In this document: piece after piece, positions 1-7,944 of the stretch
Numbering within the stretch: position 1 is the stretch's first letter
How the letters are laid out: every line of letters begins with the position of its first letter
Source of the DNA: Novosphingobium lindaniclasticum LE124
GTDB lineage: Bacteria > Pseudomonadota > Alphaproteobacteria > Sphingomonadales > Sphingomonadaceae
DNA: 64,000 bases
Assembly: GCF_000445125.1 (NCBI RefSeq)
Contig: NZ_ATHL01000153.1
Coordinates: 1-64,000, forward strand
Reading direction: 5' to 3'
Program-made: the position numbers and the translations under genes
Notes under the pieces: model-generated
The model's input: the letters and a program-made list of their open reading frames with translations, nothing else
Told to the model about the DNA's origin: nothing
Database searches by the model: none

Positions 1-342
1 CAGGGAGATGACCTCGATGTCGCTTCCAAAGCGCAAAGTCCGGCCTTTCGTCAGGCGCAGCTCAACCATGGACGTCGCGCCCGGACCAGGGTTGTAAGCA
101 ACTTCAGGGGCTCGAACGGCAGGCAAGTCCAGGGGGAGAAAGACAGCCTCGGGGGCGGCTCCCAAGAGCCCGCGCTTCTTCAAATCATACCGCCAAGTAT
201 AAATCTGTTGTCGGGTTACATCGTGGCGCTGCGCCACCTCTGTCAGTGTAGCGCCATTCACGCCAACGGCACCAATGATCTCCAGCCGCTGCTGATCCGT
301 CCACCGGCGCCGACGTTCCTGACCCAGTATCTCCACCCTCAT
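1..342 (-). mobile_element. tnpA: IS66-family OrfA/TnpA-like protein, partial at the window edge
   Basis: Reading leftward from an ATG at 342, the frame stays open to base 1 (114 codons) and runs off the window. The N-terminus is arginine-rich (RVEILGQERRRRWTDQQRL) and is followed by a helix-turn-helix (LTEVAQRHDVTRQQIYTWRY, about residues 38-57). This is the arrangement of the small accessory protein encoded first in IS66-type elements and related to IS3 OrfA. It is expected to be followed leftward by TnpB and the large transposase, which are outside the window. The protein is probably nearly complete, since the family is about 100-140 residues. The right side borders a broken GlcG/HbpS-like gene, which suggests the element inserted into or next to that gene. 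Confidence 0.8.
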
Positions 343-360
343 CGCAATCCCCGATCAAGA

Positions 361-378
361 GACGTCGTTAGCGACGTC
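361..378. repeat. Perfect inverted repeat at the probable IS66 end
   Basis: GACGTCG-TTAG-CGACGTC has 7-base arms and a 4-base centre. It lies about 20 bases upstream of the IS66 OrfA start and before the GlcG fragment. It may belong to the terminal region of the element or to its promoter. The exact IS end and target duplication cannot be set without the other end. Confidence 0.4.
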
Positions 379-409
379 GCTATGACCGTCTCTTAAGAGA
401 TTATCGCGC

Positions 410-616
410 CATCAGGCAGGCGGTCCCAATCGGACGGTTACGTTGCTGCTGCTCGGCGGGGGGATGCCGCTGCTGGTCGACGGTGACGTGATCGGAGGTA
501 TCGGCGTCGCGGGATCGGGCGGAGCGGCCAATGACGAACGCTGCGCGACACAGGCGATTGCTCAGGCTCTTACCTCGACAAGCGTGCGACAGGGGCTAAA
601 TGTAACAGGCGAATGA
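410..616 (+). pseudogene. GlcG/HbpS heme-binding-family C-terminal remnant
   Basis: An open frame ending with TGA at 614-616 has no plausible start and translates to the C-terminal third of the GlcG/HbpS family. The diagnostic stretch reads LLGGGMPLLVDGDVIGGIGV, then AGSGG and DERCATQAI, matching the family pattern of a GGG-P turn, a G-x-IGxIGV strand and a D-x-x-C helix. The N-terminal two thirds are missing, and the reading breaks off just where the IS66-like element lies. Family members bind heme or act as small accessory proteins in oxidation pathways. The remnant is unlikely to be expressed. The left boundary is approximate. Confidence 0.7.
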
Positions 617-649
617 TCGCTCGGGGTTTGCCTGGATAGAACCCTCCGT

Positions 650-2113
650 TCATTCGCGGAAGGTGGGCAGGTTTTCGTCCACGGTAACAGGCACATCGCC
701 TTCCACCAGGGCCACGGCATCCGCCTCGGTTTCCACGGCGGGCGGCGACCCGCGAAGCGGCAATTGCGCCGTCTCGCGTACGGTCAGCATGGTGATGAAC
801 CCGATAACTGCAGCGCCCATCATGTAGTACGCTGGCAGGAGGTCGTCTCCGGTCTTTTCTATCAACCAGGCCGTCAGCAGCGGCGTGGTCCCGCCGAACA
901 GGGATACAGAGATGTTGAACGCGATGGACAGGCCGCTGTATCGCATGGGTGTGTAGAAAAGGGCGGGCAAAGTGGACGGCATCGAGCCTGCAAACCCTGC
1001 CAGGATGATACCCAGGACCATCAGGCCGGCGAAGATCAGCAGGTCGTTCGCCATGCCGATCAGCATGATGGCGGGAATGGACAAGAGGAACAGCGCCGCA
1101 CACACGCCAAGGATCATGGGTTTGCGTCCGAGGCGGTCGCTTACCCGGCCACTGATGACGACCAGCGGCATCATGACCAGCATCACGACGATAAGCAGCA
1201 GAAGGCCTTTGCTCTCGCCATAGTTCAAGGTCACGGTCAGGTAATTGGGCATATAGGTCAGCAGCATGTAGCTGGTCACGTTCCAGGCCAGAACCAATCC
1301 GATGCACTTCACCAGTTGTCGCCACTGATGCTGGATGAGGACCGGCAGACCCGGCCGTGTCGCTTCGCGGGCATCCGCAGCTTCCGTATAGGCTTGGAAA
1401 GCCGGTGTCTCTTCCAGTTTCATGCGCATGTAGAGGCCGAGCAATCCAAGCGGGCCTGCAATCAGGAACGGCAGGCGCCAGCCCCATGAAAGCATGTCGT
1501 CGGCGCTGAGCGACAGCTGCAGCATCGTTACCGTTCCGGCACCGGCGATATAGCCGCCCAAGGTTCCGAATTCGAGCCAGCTGCCCATCATTCCGCGCCG
1601 GATGTCGGGCGAATACTCCGCGATGAAGGTTGCGGCGCCGCCATATTCGCCGCCGGTGGAAAAGCCCTGCACCAGGCGCGCGATCAGCAGCAGGATGGGC
1701 GCAGCGACCCCGATCTGGGCGTAGGAAGGGATGATGCCGATCGCGAATGTGCCTGCTGCCATCATGATCATCGTATAGGCCAGCACTTTGTGGCGGCCAA
1801 AGCGATCGCCCAGTGGACCGAAGACCAGACCGCCAAGCGGGCGAACCAGGAACGCAGCGGTAAACGTCGCGAGAGTGGCTATGAGCTGCAAGGATGGGTC
1901 ATCGGACGGGAAGAAGACTTTCCCCAATGTGACGGCGATATAGCCGTAGACCCCGAAATCGAACCATTCCATCGCGTTGCCGAGAGCGGCGGCGCCGACC
2001 GCGCGTTTCAGCGCAGAACCGTCGACGAGCGTCACTTCTTCGACGTCGAGGTCGTCCGAGCTCTTGTACCAGCCAAAATGAGCCGCTTGCGCGGGTTCAT
2101 CCACCATTTTCAT
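650..2113 (-). CDS. MFS transporter, metabolite:H+ symporter (MHS/ProP-like) family
   Basis: A 487-residue, 12-TM major facilitator. The MHS signature is clear: NAMEWFDFGVYGY in TM1, then PLGGLVFGPLGDRFGRHKVL (TM2-3 loop, the MFS motif), and RLVQGFSTGGEYGGAATFI in TM4, typical of proline/betaine, citrate and alpha-ketoglutarate proton symporters. The second-half loop GRVSDRLGRKP is also present. A long C-terminal tail resembles ProP-type carriers. The substrate cannot be told from the sequence; a compatible solute or small carboxylate is likely. The ATG at 2113 touches a GGAG, so the second ATG at 2107 is the better-spaced start. It is convergent with the GlcG remnant and transcribed alone. 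Confidence 0.85.
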   Translation of the reverse strand: MKMVDEPAQAAHFGWYKSSDDLDVEEVTLVDGSALKRAVGAAALGNAMEWFDFGVYGYIAVTLGKVFFPSDDPSLQLIATLATFTAAFLVRPLGGLVFGPLGDRFGRHKVLAYTMIMMAAGTFAIGIIPSYAQIGVAAPILLLIARLVQGFSTGGEYGGAATFIAEYSPDIRRGMMGSWLEFGTLGGYIAGAGTVTMLQLSLSADDMLSWGWRLPFLIAGPLGLLGLYMRMKLEETPAFQAYTEAADAREATRPGLPVLIQHQWRQLVKCIGLVLAWNVTSYMLLTYMPNYLTVTLNYGESKGLLLLIVVMLVMMPLVVISGRVSDRLGRKPMILGVCAALFLLSIPAIMLIGMANDLLIFAGLMVLGIILAGFAGSMPSTLPALFYTPMRYSGLSIAFNISVSLFGGTTPLLTAWLIEKTGDDLLPAYYMMGAAVIGFITMLTVRETAQLPLRGSPPAVETEADAVALVEGDVPVTVDENLPTFRE

Positions 2114-2426
2114 CTCCGAGGCATCGGCTTAACGGATCAGACCTGCTCGCACGGTAGCAGACCCGATCATCTATTCCCCCGCTTGGGCGGCGGAAGTCCG
2201 CGCCTCTCCGAATGGTCCAACGGGTAGAATGTTCCTGTCCTGCGATCGCGTGCACGCCGATCGCACGAGTTTACGCCCTAGCTCCGGCGAGAGGTTGGCC
2301 GGCTGGTGACGATACACAGGCACTATATCTGGACGGTCCATACGAATGTGGGGGACAAGCATACGAGCCTTGTTCGATAACGTCCGTGTGTTTTCGTAGC
2401 TGCGTCTTATGGTATCGTTCAAATGG
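2114..2426. other. Intergenic stretch with no recognisable gene
   Basis: Upstream region of the MHS transporter, downstream of the norB remnant. No open frame in it resembles a protein on either strand. It contains the 13-mer GAGTTTACGCCCT at 2267-2279, identical to the outer end of the repeats at 37.4 and 39.4 kb, but with no further match. Confidence 0.5.
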
Positions 2427-2735
2427 TCAGACGGACTTCAGCCACCGACCATCTTCGCCAAGCGGTTGAGCGGGTTCCGTCCTGACGAAGCGCAAGAGCC
2501 CAAGAACCACGATCTGCCATCCAAGCGCGATGACACCCGCTGTCAGGACCACGTCGCCGAACGTGCGAACCCAGCGAAGCGTCCGGAAGATCGGTTGCTG
2601 CAATAAGTCCGCGCTTCGCGCTTACCACATTCCGGTTTCGACGCTGGCTTGAAATTGGAGGAGACCGATCGGGAGTAGGCTGGTGACGATCATCAGCACG
2701 AGACAGCTGTTCAGACACCAGAAGCTCGTGTGCAT
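2427..2735 (-). pseudogene. norB: Nitric-oxide reductase large subunit, C-terminal remnant with in-frame stop
   Basis: Translating leftward from an ATG at 2735 gives HTSFWCLNSCLVLMIVTSLL, then PIGLLQFQASVETGMW, a stop (TAA at 2622-2624), then ARSADLLQQPIFRTLRWVRT and FGDVVLTAGVIALGWQIV, ending at 2427. This follows the last two transmembrane helices of quinol-type nitric-oxide reductase, where W-Y-A-R-S-A-E is normal at the break; the tyrosine codon has become a stop. Only about 100 of roughly 750 residues remain, and no heme or FeB ligands are present. The gene is a relic of a detoxifying heme-copper oxidase. The 5' limit is uncertain and may reach about 2780. Confidence 0.72.
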
Positions 2736-2840
2736 CAGGCGCTCGTCCGGAGCAGCGGCGAGAGAAGCACCATATGATGGTTCGAGCCGACACTAAGGAG
2801 AGAAGCCGCCAGCGATGCTAGCGGCTTCGATGAAGAGCTT

Positions 2841-3278
2841 TTACCAGCCTCGGTTGGGCCAGAACCCGAAACCGGCCCATGGACCATCCCAAGGTCCCCA
2901 GGGGCCCCAGTTCCAGTTCGAATCCTGATAGGCATCTGCGGCGTTCAGCTGGTCCCGCGCAATCTGTGCCTGCTGCATCGTAGCCCGGTAGGTGCCATAG
3001 GCTTGCTGGGTTCCGACGTAGAGGCAGTTGCAGTGTACCGGGTCGGCATAGAGGTAGGCGACGTTGTCCCCATTCACGCGGCGGAAGAATTTCTCCTTCG
3101 GCAGGCTCGCCAGCATGGTTTGCCGCTCCGGCGTATTTGCTGGTCTGGCCTCGAAACCTGCGGCAAGCAGTTGGTTCTCCTGTCGGGTGATGTGGTCTTT
3201 CGATTTGGCGATCGCCGGCATGGCGACCAGCGCGATCGTCGAAGCCGCAGCGAATGCGGTCCCGGACGTCTTGAGCAT
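2841..3278 (-). CDS. Small exported protein of unknown function
   Basis: 145 residues. The N-terminus MLKTSGTAFAAASTIALVAMPAIA is a good Sec signal peptide cut after A-I-A. The mature part has a helical region with R-Q-E-N-Q-L-L, a segment NVAYLYADPVHCNCLYVGTQ with two close cysteines (C-N-C), and a tail very rich in Trp, Gly and Pro (WNWGPWGPWDGPW). Proteins of this layout are common in sphingomonads as periplasmic or surface proteins, and I know no function for them. The start is preceded by CAGGAG at good spacing. It is transcribed alone, upstream of the norB remnant. About 270 bases upstream hold nothing recognisable. Confidence 0.75.
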   Translation of the reverse strand: MLKTSGTAFAAASTIALVAMPAIAKSKDHITRQENQLLAAGFEARPANTPERQTMLASLPKEKFFRRVNGDNVAYLYADPVHCNCLYVGTQQAYGTYRATMQQAQIARDQLNAADAYQDSNWNWGPWGPWDGPWAGFGFWPNRGW

Positions 3279-3549
3279 CGATTATCTCCTGTTGCCAGAT
3301 GCATGAACCTGAGATCGGACGTATCCCTGATCCGGCACGACAACGGCAGACAAATGATGGTTTAGGATCGTCCCTCGGCATCAACCGGGACTGCTTTGCA
3401 AACTATACCTTTTTGGAGAAGCCTCCAACGCCAGTATGATAGCAGCAAGTTTGATAGGCGACGCAGGTTGGAAACGACATGGAGCGCGGTAAGCTCAGGA
3501 GAAGTCATGAGTTAGACTTGGCACTGATGCGCGAGGCTCTTCCAAGTTC

Positions 3550-4206
3550 TCAGAGCGGAGCGGCCAGTACGCATCGCGTGCCGGGAAACGTCTGTTCCCA
3601 GATCAGGGCCGCGCCGATGCGCTGGGCCATCATCTCGATGAGGCGCGTGCCGAAGCCCACGCGAGACGGGTGCACGGCGCGTCCGACGCCGTCGTCTTCC
3701 ACGGCAAGGCGCAGTGCATGCGGGCCGGCGCGCCGAAGATCGATGCGGACCTCGCCCCCTCCCGTGCCGGGATAGGCATATTTGAACGCGTTGAGGACGC
3801 ATTCCGATACGACCAGCCCAAGGGCCGCCGCCGTTCGGGCAGGGACCTGGATCGGTTCGGCGTGAATGGCCAGCCGGCGTCCTCTCGCAGGATCGCAGCA
3901 ACTTTCCGCCAGGTGATGGCCCATGCGCCGCAAATAGCTTTCCGCATCGACCATCCCTTCCGGACGCGGCGCCGTGAGTTCCCGGTGCACGCCGGATATC
4001 GCTCCGATCCTGCCAAGCGTGCGATCGAGCACCTGGCGCGCCGCCGGATCGTCGATCTCCTTTTTTTCAGCCGATATCATGGCGATCAGCAACTGCAGAT
4101 TATTCGCGATACGGTGATTGCTTTCCGTAACCATTTCGGCCCCGTAACCCTGGAAAGAGGGTCTGGCGGTCGTGTTGTCATGCCGATTGTACTGCGAGGA
4201 GGGCAT
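3550..4206 (-). CDS. Soluble sensor histidine kinase, HisKA_2/HWE-like
   Basis: 218 residues from an ATG at 4206 that has AAGGA eight bases upstream. A longer frame reaches 4536 but would overlap the divergent oxidoreductase and its promoter. The phosphoacceptor region EMVTESNHRIANNLQLLIAM (residues about 22-41) is of the H-R-x-x-N-N-L type seen in HisKA_2/HWE kinases. The ATPase domain has an N-box (NAFKYAYP), a G1 box (VEDDGVGR) and a G2-like FGTRLIEMMAQRIG. There is no membrane segment or obvious sensor domain, so input must come from a partner or from the short N-terminus. Such kinases often act in the alphaproteobacterial general stress response. It is divergent from the cNMP/TrxR-fold gene, sharing a 226-base intergenic region, so co-regulation is plausible. 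Confidence 0.8.
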   Translation of the reverse strand: MPSSQYNRHDNTTARPSFQGYGAEMVTESNHRIANNLQLLIAMISAEKKEIDDPAARQVLDRTLGRIGAISGVHRELTAPRPEGMVDAESYLRRMGHHLAESCCDPARGRRLAIHAEPIQVPARTAAALGLVVSECVLNAFKYAYPGTGGGEVRIDLRRAGPHALRLAVEDDGVGRAVHPSRVGFGTRLIEMMAQRIGAALIWEQTFPGTRCVLAAPL

Positions 4207-4432
4207 CTCGCGATCCTTTATATGGCTGCGTTCCGATGAGTCGGTGCTTATGGCCTCATCTGTCGCACCTTGCCGGTCCCCTCGCCACCATACGGACGGG
4301 TAGTATTTTGCCTGCCGAATCCACACCAGCGTATGGATAGTCGATCCTGTGTCATAACTGCATAATGCCCGTGTCGGGATGACCTTCCCCATCCTCGAGA
4401 CCGATATCGCTACTGCAGTCAGGAATAAGACG

Positions 4433-6073
4433 ATGAGCATTGCAGAAACCCGAGAGCACCAAATATACCCGGTACTTTCCGCTGCCGAAATCGGCCTGGC
4501 GCGGCGCTTTGCCAGCGGCCCTGAACGCCGGTTCACGCCGGGCGAGGTGGTTTACGCGATCGGCGATCATCATGCCTCCGCCTGGCTGGTTCTCGAAGGC
4601 TCGATAGAGGTACAGCGCCGCGATGGGCTGAACAGGGAAGCTCCGATAACGACGCATGGTCCCGGCCAGTTCACAGGCGAAATCAACCAGCTGGCCGGCC
4701 GCCCCTCGATCGCTGGCGGCATCGCCGGGAGCGAGGGCTGCGTCGCTTTGCCCATCGACGCCGCGCATCTGCGGGCGTTGATGATCGGCTCGGCCGACCT
4801 CGGCGAGAAGGTCATGAGGGCACTGATCCTGCGCCGCGTCGGCCTGATCGAGGCGGGCGGCGCCGGGACGATCATCATCGGGATTCCCGGCAGTGCCGCC
4901 GTGCTTCGCTTGGAGGAGTTCCTTCGCCGAAGCGGCAGCCCCTTCCTTTTCCTGGACGTCGGTCAGGATGAGGAAGGCAAGGCGATGGTGGAACGCCTTG
5001 GAGTTACACCATCGCAGTACCCGCTGGTCGTTTGCCCCACCGGCCCGATCCTGAAGGCGCCTTCGGAAGAGGAACTGGCGGGATGCCTGGGTTTGACCAC
5101 TGCGATCGATCCCGATGCGCTTTACGACGTTGCTGTCGTGGGGGCCGGTCCTGCCGGGCTCGCGGCAGCCGTCTATGCCGCCTCGGAAGGACTGTCCGTC
5201 GTCGTGTTCGATGGGCGCGTGGTAGGCGGCCAGGCTGGAGCCTCGGCGCGGATCGAGAACTACCTGGGATTTCCGACCGGGATCTCGGGGCATGCGCTCG
5301 CCGCGCGGGCCTTCAACCAGGCCATCAAGTTCGGCGCTCAGGTCGCCGTCCCGGTCGTGGCCGAGCGGCTCGAGCGCAAGGATGGAGCGCTGGAACTCTC
5401 GTTGTCCGGCGGCGGCCGGGTGCGATCCCGCGCGGTGGTTCTCGCGTCCGGGGCGACCTATCGCCGGCTGCCGGTCGAGGGGCTTCAGCGCTTCGAAGGC
5501 GCTGGTGTCTTCTACTGGGTCTCGCCCATCGAGGCCAAGCTCTGCAGCGGCGAGGACGTGGCGCTGGTCGGCGGCGGAAACTCGGCCGGGCAAGCGGTGG
5601 TCTACCTCGCTCCGCAGGTTCGGCGGCTCCACCTGATCGTTCGCCGGAAGCTCTCGGAAACGATGTCGAAGTATCTCGTCGATCGGATCGCGGCGCTGCC
5701 GAACGTCGAAATTCACGTCGGCGCCGATGTGGTCGGCCTGGAGGGCGACGAATACGACAACCTTACCGGGATCGACATCCGCCGGAACGCCGACGGAACG
5801 GTTCATCACCGCTCCTTGCGCCACTTGTTCCTGTTCATCGGGGCAGACCCGAACTCCGGCTGGCTGCCTGCCGAGGTCGCACGGGACAGCCATGGGTTCG
5901 TGTGCACGGGTAGCCGGAACCGCCCTCTGGAGACCGAGATGGAAGGTGTTTTCGCGATCGGAGACATCCGCGCTGGCTCCACCAAACGCGTGGCATCGGC
6001 GGTGGGCGAAGGCGCCGCCGTCGTTGCCCAGATTCATGCCATGTTCGCCAAGAGCGAGAAGGAAACGCGATGA
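4433..6073 (+). CDS. Cyclic-nucleotide-binding domain / thioredoxin-reductase-fold fusion protein lacking the CxxC pair
   Basis: 546 residues from the ATG at 4433, chosen because AGGA lies 7 bases upstream; an ATG at 4379 is possible. In order: a CAP_ED/cNMP-binding beta-barrel (about residues 15-140; FTPGEVVYAIGD, LVLEGSIEVQRRDG, GPGQFTGEINQLAGRP), a small thioredoxin-like segment (about 155-225; FLRRSGSPFLFLDVGQDEEG), then a two-dinucleotide-domain FAD/NADPH flavoprotein (VVGAGPAGLAAAVYA near 232, ALVGGGNSAGQAVVYLA near 376, and the C-terminal FAIGDIRAG). The redox-active CxxC of true thioredoxin reductase is replaced: where C-A-T-C is expected the sequence reads YWVSP. It therefore cannot reduce thioredoxin by the usual route. 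The flavin may feed another acceptor, or the protein may act as a redox or nucleotide sensor. The stop overlaps the next gene's ATG (ATGA), so the two are translationally coupled. Confidence 0.85.
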   Translation: MSIAETREHQIYPVLSAAEIGLARRFASGPERRFTPGEVVYAIGDHHASAWLVLEGSIEVQRRDGLNREAPITTHGPGQFTGEINQLAGRPSIAGGIAGSEGCVALPIDAAHLRALMIGSADLGEKVMRALILRRVGLIEAGGAGTIIIGIPGSAAVLRLEEFLRRSGSPFLFLDVGQDEEGKAMVERLGVTPSQYPLVVCPTGPILKAPSEEELAGCLGLTTAIDPDALYDVAVVGAGPAGLAAAVYAASEGLSVVVFDGRVVGGQAGASARIENYLGFPTGISGHALAARAFNQAIKFGAQVAVPVVAERLERKDGALELSLSGGGRVRSRAVVLASGATYRRLPVEGLQRFEGAGVFYWVSPIEAKLCSGEDVALVGGGNSAGQAVVYLAPQVRRLHLIVRRKLSETMSKYLVDRIAALPNVEIHVGADVVGLEGDEYDNLTGIDIRRNADGTVHHRSLRHLFLFIGADPNSGWLPAEVARDSHGFVCTGSRNRPLETEMEGVFAIGDIRAGSTKRVASAVGEGAAVVAQIHAMFAKSEKETR

Positions 6074-6372
6074 ACGCCTGCTCCCACAGTTCGACGATCC
6101 ATGATGTAACGCCCAGTGCACGAGGCTGCGAGGAATGCCTCAGGATCGGAAGCCCCTGGGTCCACTTGCGGATCTGCCGGTCCTGCGGCCACGTGGGCTG
6201 CTGCGACGATTCCCCGCATCGGCATGCCCGGGCCCATTTCCATTCGTCCGGGCACCCGATCATCGAGGGATACGATCCGCCGGAAGGTTGGGGTTGGTGC
6301 TATATCGACGACATCGAGGTCGACCTTCCCGATCAGACGCCCCAATGGGGGCCGATCCCTCGCTACATTTGA
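6070..6372 (+). CDS. UBP-type zinc-finger protein
   Basis: 100 residues, starting inside the stop of the flavoprotein (ATGA overlap). The fold is the zf-UBP domain: CEECLRIGSPWVHLRICRSC carries two Cys pairs, followed by GHVGCCDDSPHRHARAHFHS with further Cys/His ligands and HPIIEGYDPPEGWGWCYID. In eukaryotes this domain binds the C-terminus of free ubiquitin. Bacteria lack ubiquitin, and the role of the bacterial versions is not established. The tight coupling to a cNMP/TrxR-fold flavoprotein recurs in many genomes to my knowledge and argues that the two act together. The protein fills the domain almost exactly and has no extra parts. Confidence 0.85.
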   Translation: MNACSHSSTIHDVTPSARGCEECLRIGSPWVHLRICRSCGHVGCCDDSPHRHARAHFHSSGHPIIEGYDPPEGWGWCYIDDIEVDLPDQTPQWGPIPRYI

Positions 6373-6528
6373 GTTTTTCGCGCTCGACGGACGGTGGGGA
6401 TGCCGTTCGCACCTGCCGGGCGGTGCGCCCTCCAGTTCCGTTTTTCAAGCACGCCGCGTGGCCGTTTTGATTTCGCTGAGAACCTTGCGGCCAGGATGAC
6501 CCGAGAGTGTCGAGGTCCGGAAAATACT

Positions 6529-7944
6529 TTAATCTCGACCAGATGGCACAGCCTGGACTTTTGCGTCCCATCCGCCGCCGAGGGCCTGGTAGAGAGCGAC
6601 GAGATCCTGGAACTGTTGCGCTGTCGCATCGATGGTCACCAGCTGTGCCTGTAGGAGGCCGCGCTGGGCGTCCAACTGGTCGATGTAGGAGGAATAGCCG
6701 CTCAGATATCGCCGTTGAGCGGTCTGGAATGCCTGCGTCGCAGCCGCCTCGCGAGACCGGGCAAGGAGAAGGTCGTCGCGATCGAGTCGCAAGCCGCTAA
6801 GCGCTTTCTCTACTTCTCCGAAAGCGGTCATGACGGCGAGCCGGTACGCGAGGGCTGCTTCCTCCACCTGAGCACCGGCAAGGTCCTCGCGCGCCCGGAG
6901 TTGTCCGCCCTCGAACAAGGGGGTCAGCACCGACCCTCCCAGGCTGAACAGGGTAACGGGGCTTGAAAGAAGTGTGGAGACGATACCGCCACCCGTGGGA
7001 GTGAGCTGGAGTTTGGGCAGGAATGCGTCCCTGGCCGCTGTCAGCCTGAAACTTGCGGCGGCCAGCCTCAGCTCTGCAGCGGCAATGTCGGGTCGCTTAC
7101 GCACGATCTCGCTGGGTAGCGCCGTGGGCGCGGGGGCGAGGTGCAGTGCATAGAGATCGGCTTTTCGTTCAACGGGAGCGGGATTCGATCCTTCGAGGAT
7201 GTTCAACGATCTCTCATTGATCTCGATGTCGCGGTCGATCTCGGCGACGAGCTGGCTGGCGGAGGCCAGTTCGATCTTCGCCTGCTCGAGATCGAGGCGC
7301 CCTGCATATCCGGCGTTCGTCCGCCGCAAGATCCTCGCAAGCTCTTCGCGGCGGGTCCCCTCCGTGTCGGCGGCAATGCGCCGCTTGGCATCCAGGGCAA
7401 GCAGCGTCAGATAGCTCTGGACGGTCGTTGCGATCAGGCCGAGGCGGACCGTATCGCGGCTTGCTTCGCTTGCTAGGGCAGTCGACCGCGCAGCTTCGGT
7501 CCCCGCCTTCAACCGGCCGAACAGGTCGACCTCATAGGAAATGCCGATGTCCGCACGGGCGTCAGTCTGATCGACTGGCTCACCGAAAGCGTTCAAACCG
7601 CGGTCCCGCGCAGCCTTGCTTGAGGCCGTGATCCATGGCCTTTGCAAAGATCGCTCAGCCGCAAGCTCGGCGCGGGCCTGCATTATCCGAGACGCGGCGA
7701 TCTTGAGATCGACGTTGTTCGCAAGGGCCCGGTCGACTGCGGCATCCAAAGCAGGGTCACCAAAGCCCCGCCACCAACGATCCTTTACGACATCCAGTCC
7801 GCCAGTATCGCCGGGAGCGCTTTCGGCCGTCGCTATCCAGCCTTGAGGCACGGGTGGTGGCGCAATACGCGGCCGGTAAGTCGGCGATGCACATGCGGAG
7901 AGGAGACCTATCGAAGCAAGGCAGAACCGGCGGATAGGCTTCAT
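6529..7944 (-). CDS. Efflux outer-membrane lipoprotein, NodT/OprM family
   Basis: 471 residues. A lipoprotein signal peptide (RFCLASIGLLSACASPTY) places the acylation Cys at about residue 18. The rest shows the duplicated outer-membrane-factor domain: DPALDAAVDRALANNVDLKI in the first repeat, DIGISYEVDLFGRLKAGTEA, then KRPDIAAAELRLAAASFRLT and GGSVLTPLFEGGQLRAREDL in the second. It forms the trimeric exit duct for a tripartite pump. It is the last gene of a three-gene operon, and its start overlaps the end of the adaptor gene by 4 bases. It is convergent with the UBP zinc-finger gene, 156 bases away. The family call is firm; the exported substrate is unknown. Confidence 0.9.
   Translation of the reverse strand: MKPIRRFCLASIGLLSACASPTYRPRIAPPPVPQGWIATAESAPGDTGGLDVVKDRWWRGFGDPALDAAVDRALANNVDLKIAASRIMQARAELAAERSLQRPWITASSKAARDRGLNAFGEPVDQTDARADIGISYEVDLFGRLKAGTEAARSTALASEASRDTVRLGLIATTVQSYLTLLALDAKRRIAADTEGTRREELARILRRTNAGYAGRLDLEQAKIELASASQLVAEIDRDIEINERSLNILEGSNPAPVERKADLYALHLAPAPTALPSEIVRKRPDIAAAELRLAAASFRLTAARDAFLPKLQLTPTGGGIVSTLLSSPVTLFSLGGSVLTPLFEGGQLRAREDLAGAQVEEAALAYRLAVMTAFGEVEKALSGLRLDRDDLLLARSREAAATQAFQTAQRRYLSGYSSYIDQLDAQRGLLQAQLVTIDATAQQFQDLVALYQALGGGWDAKVQAVPSGRD

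Noticed and set aside
2267..2279. GAGTTTACGCCCT, identical to the outer end of the MITE-like repeats
   Set aside because: Only 13 bases match and neighbouring bases do not follow the repeat; no partner end is nearby, so chance or an old scar cannot be told apart.
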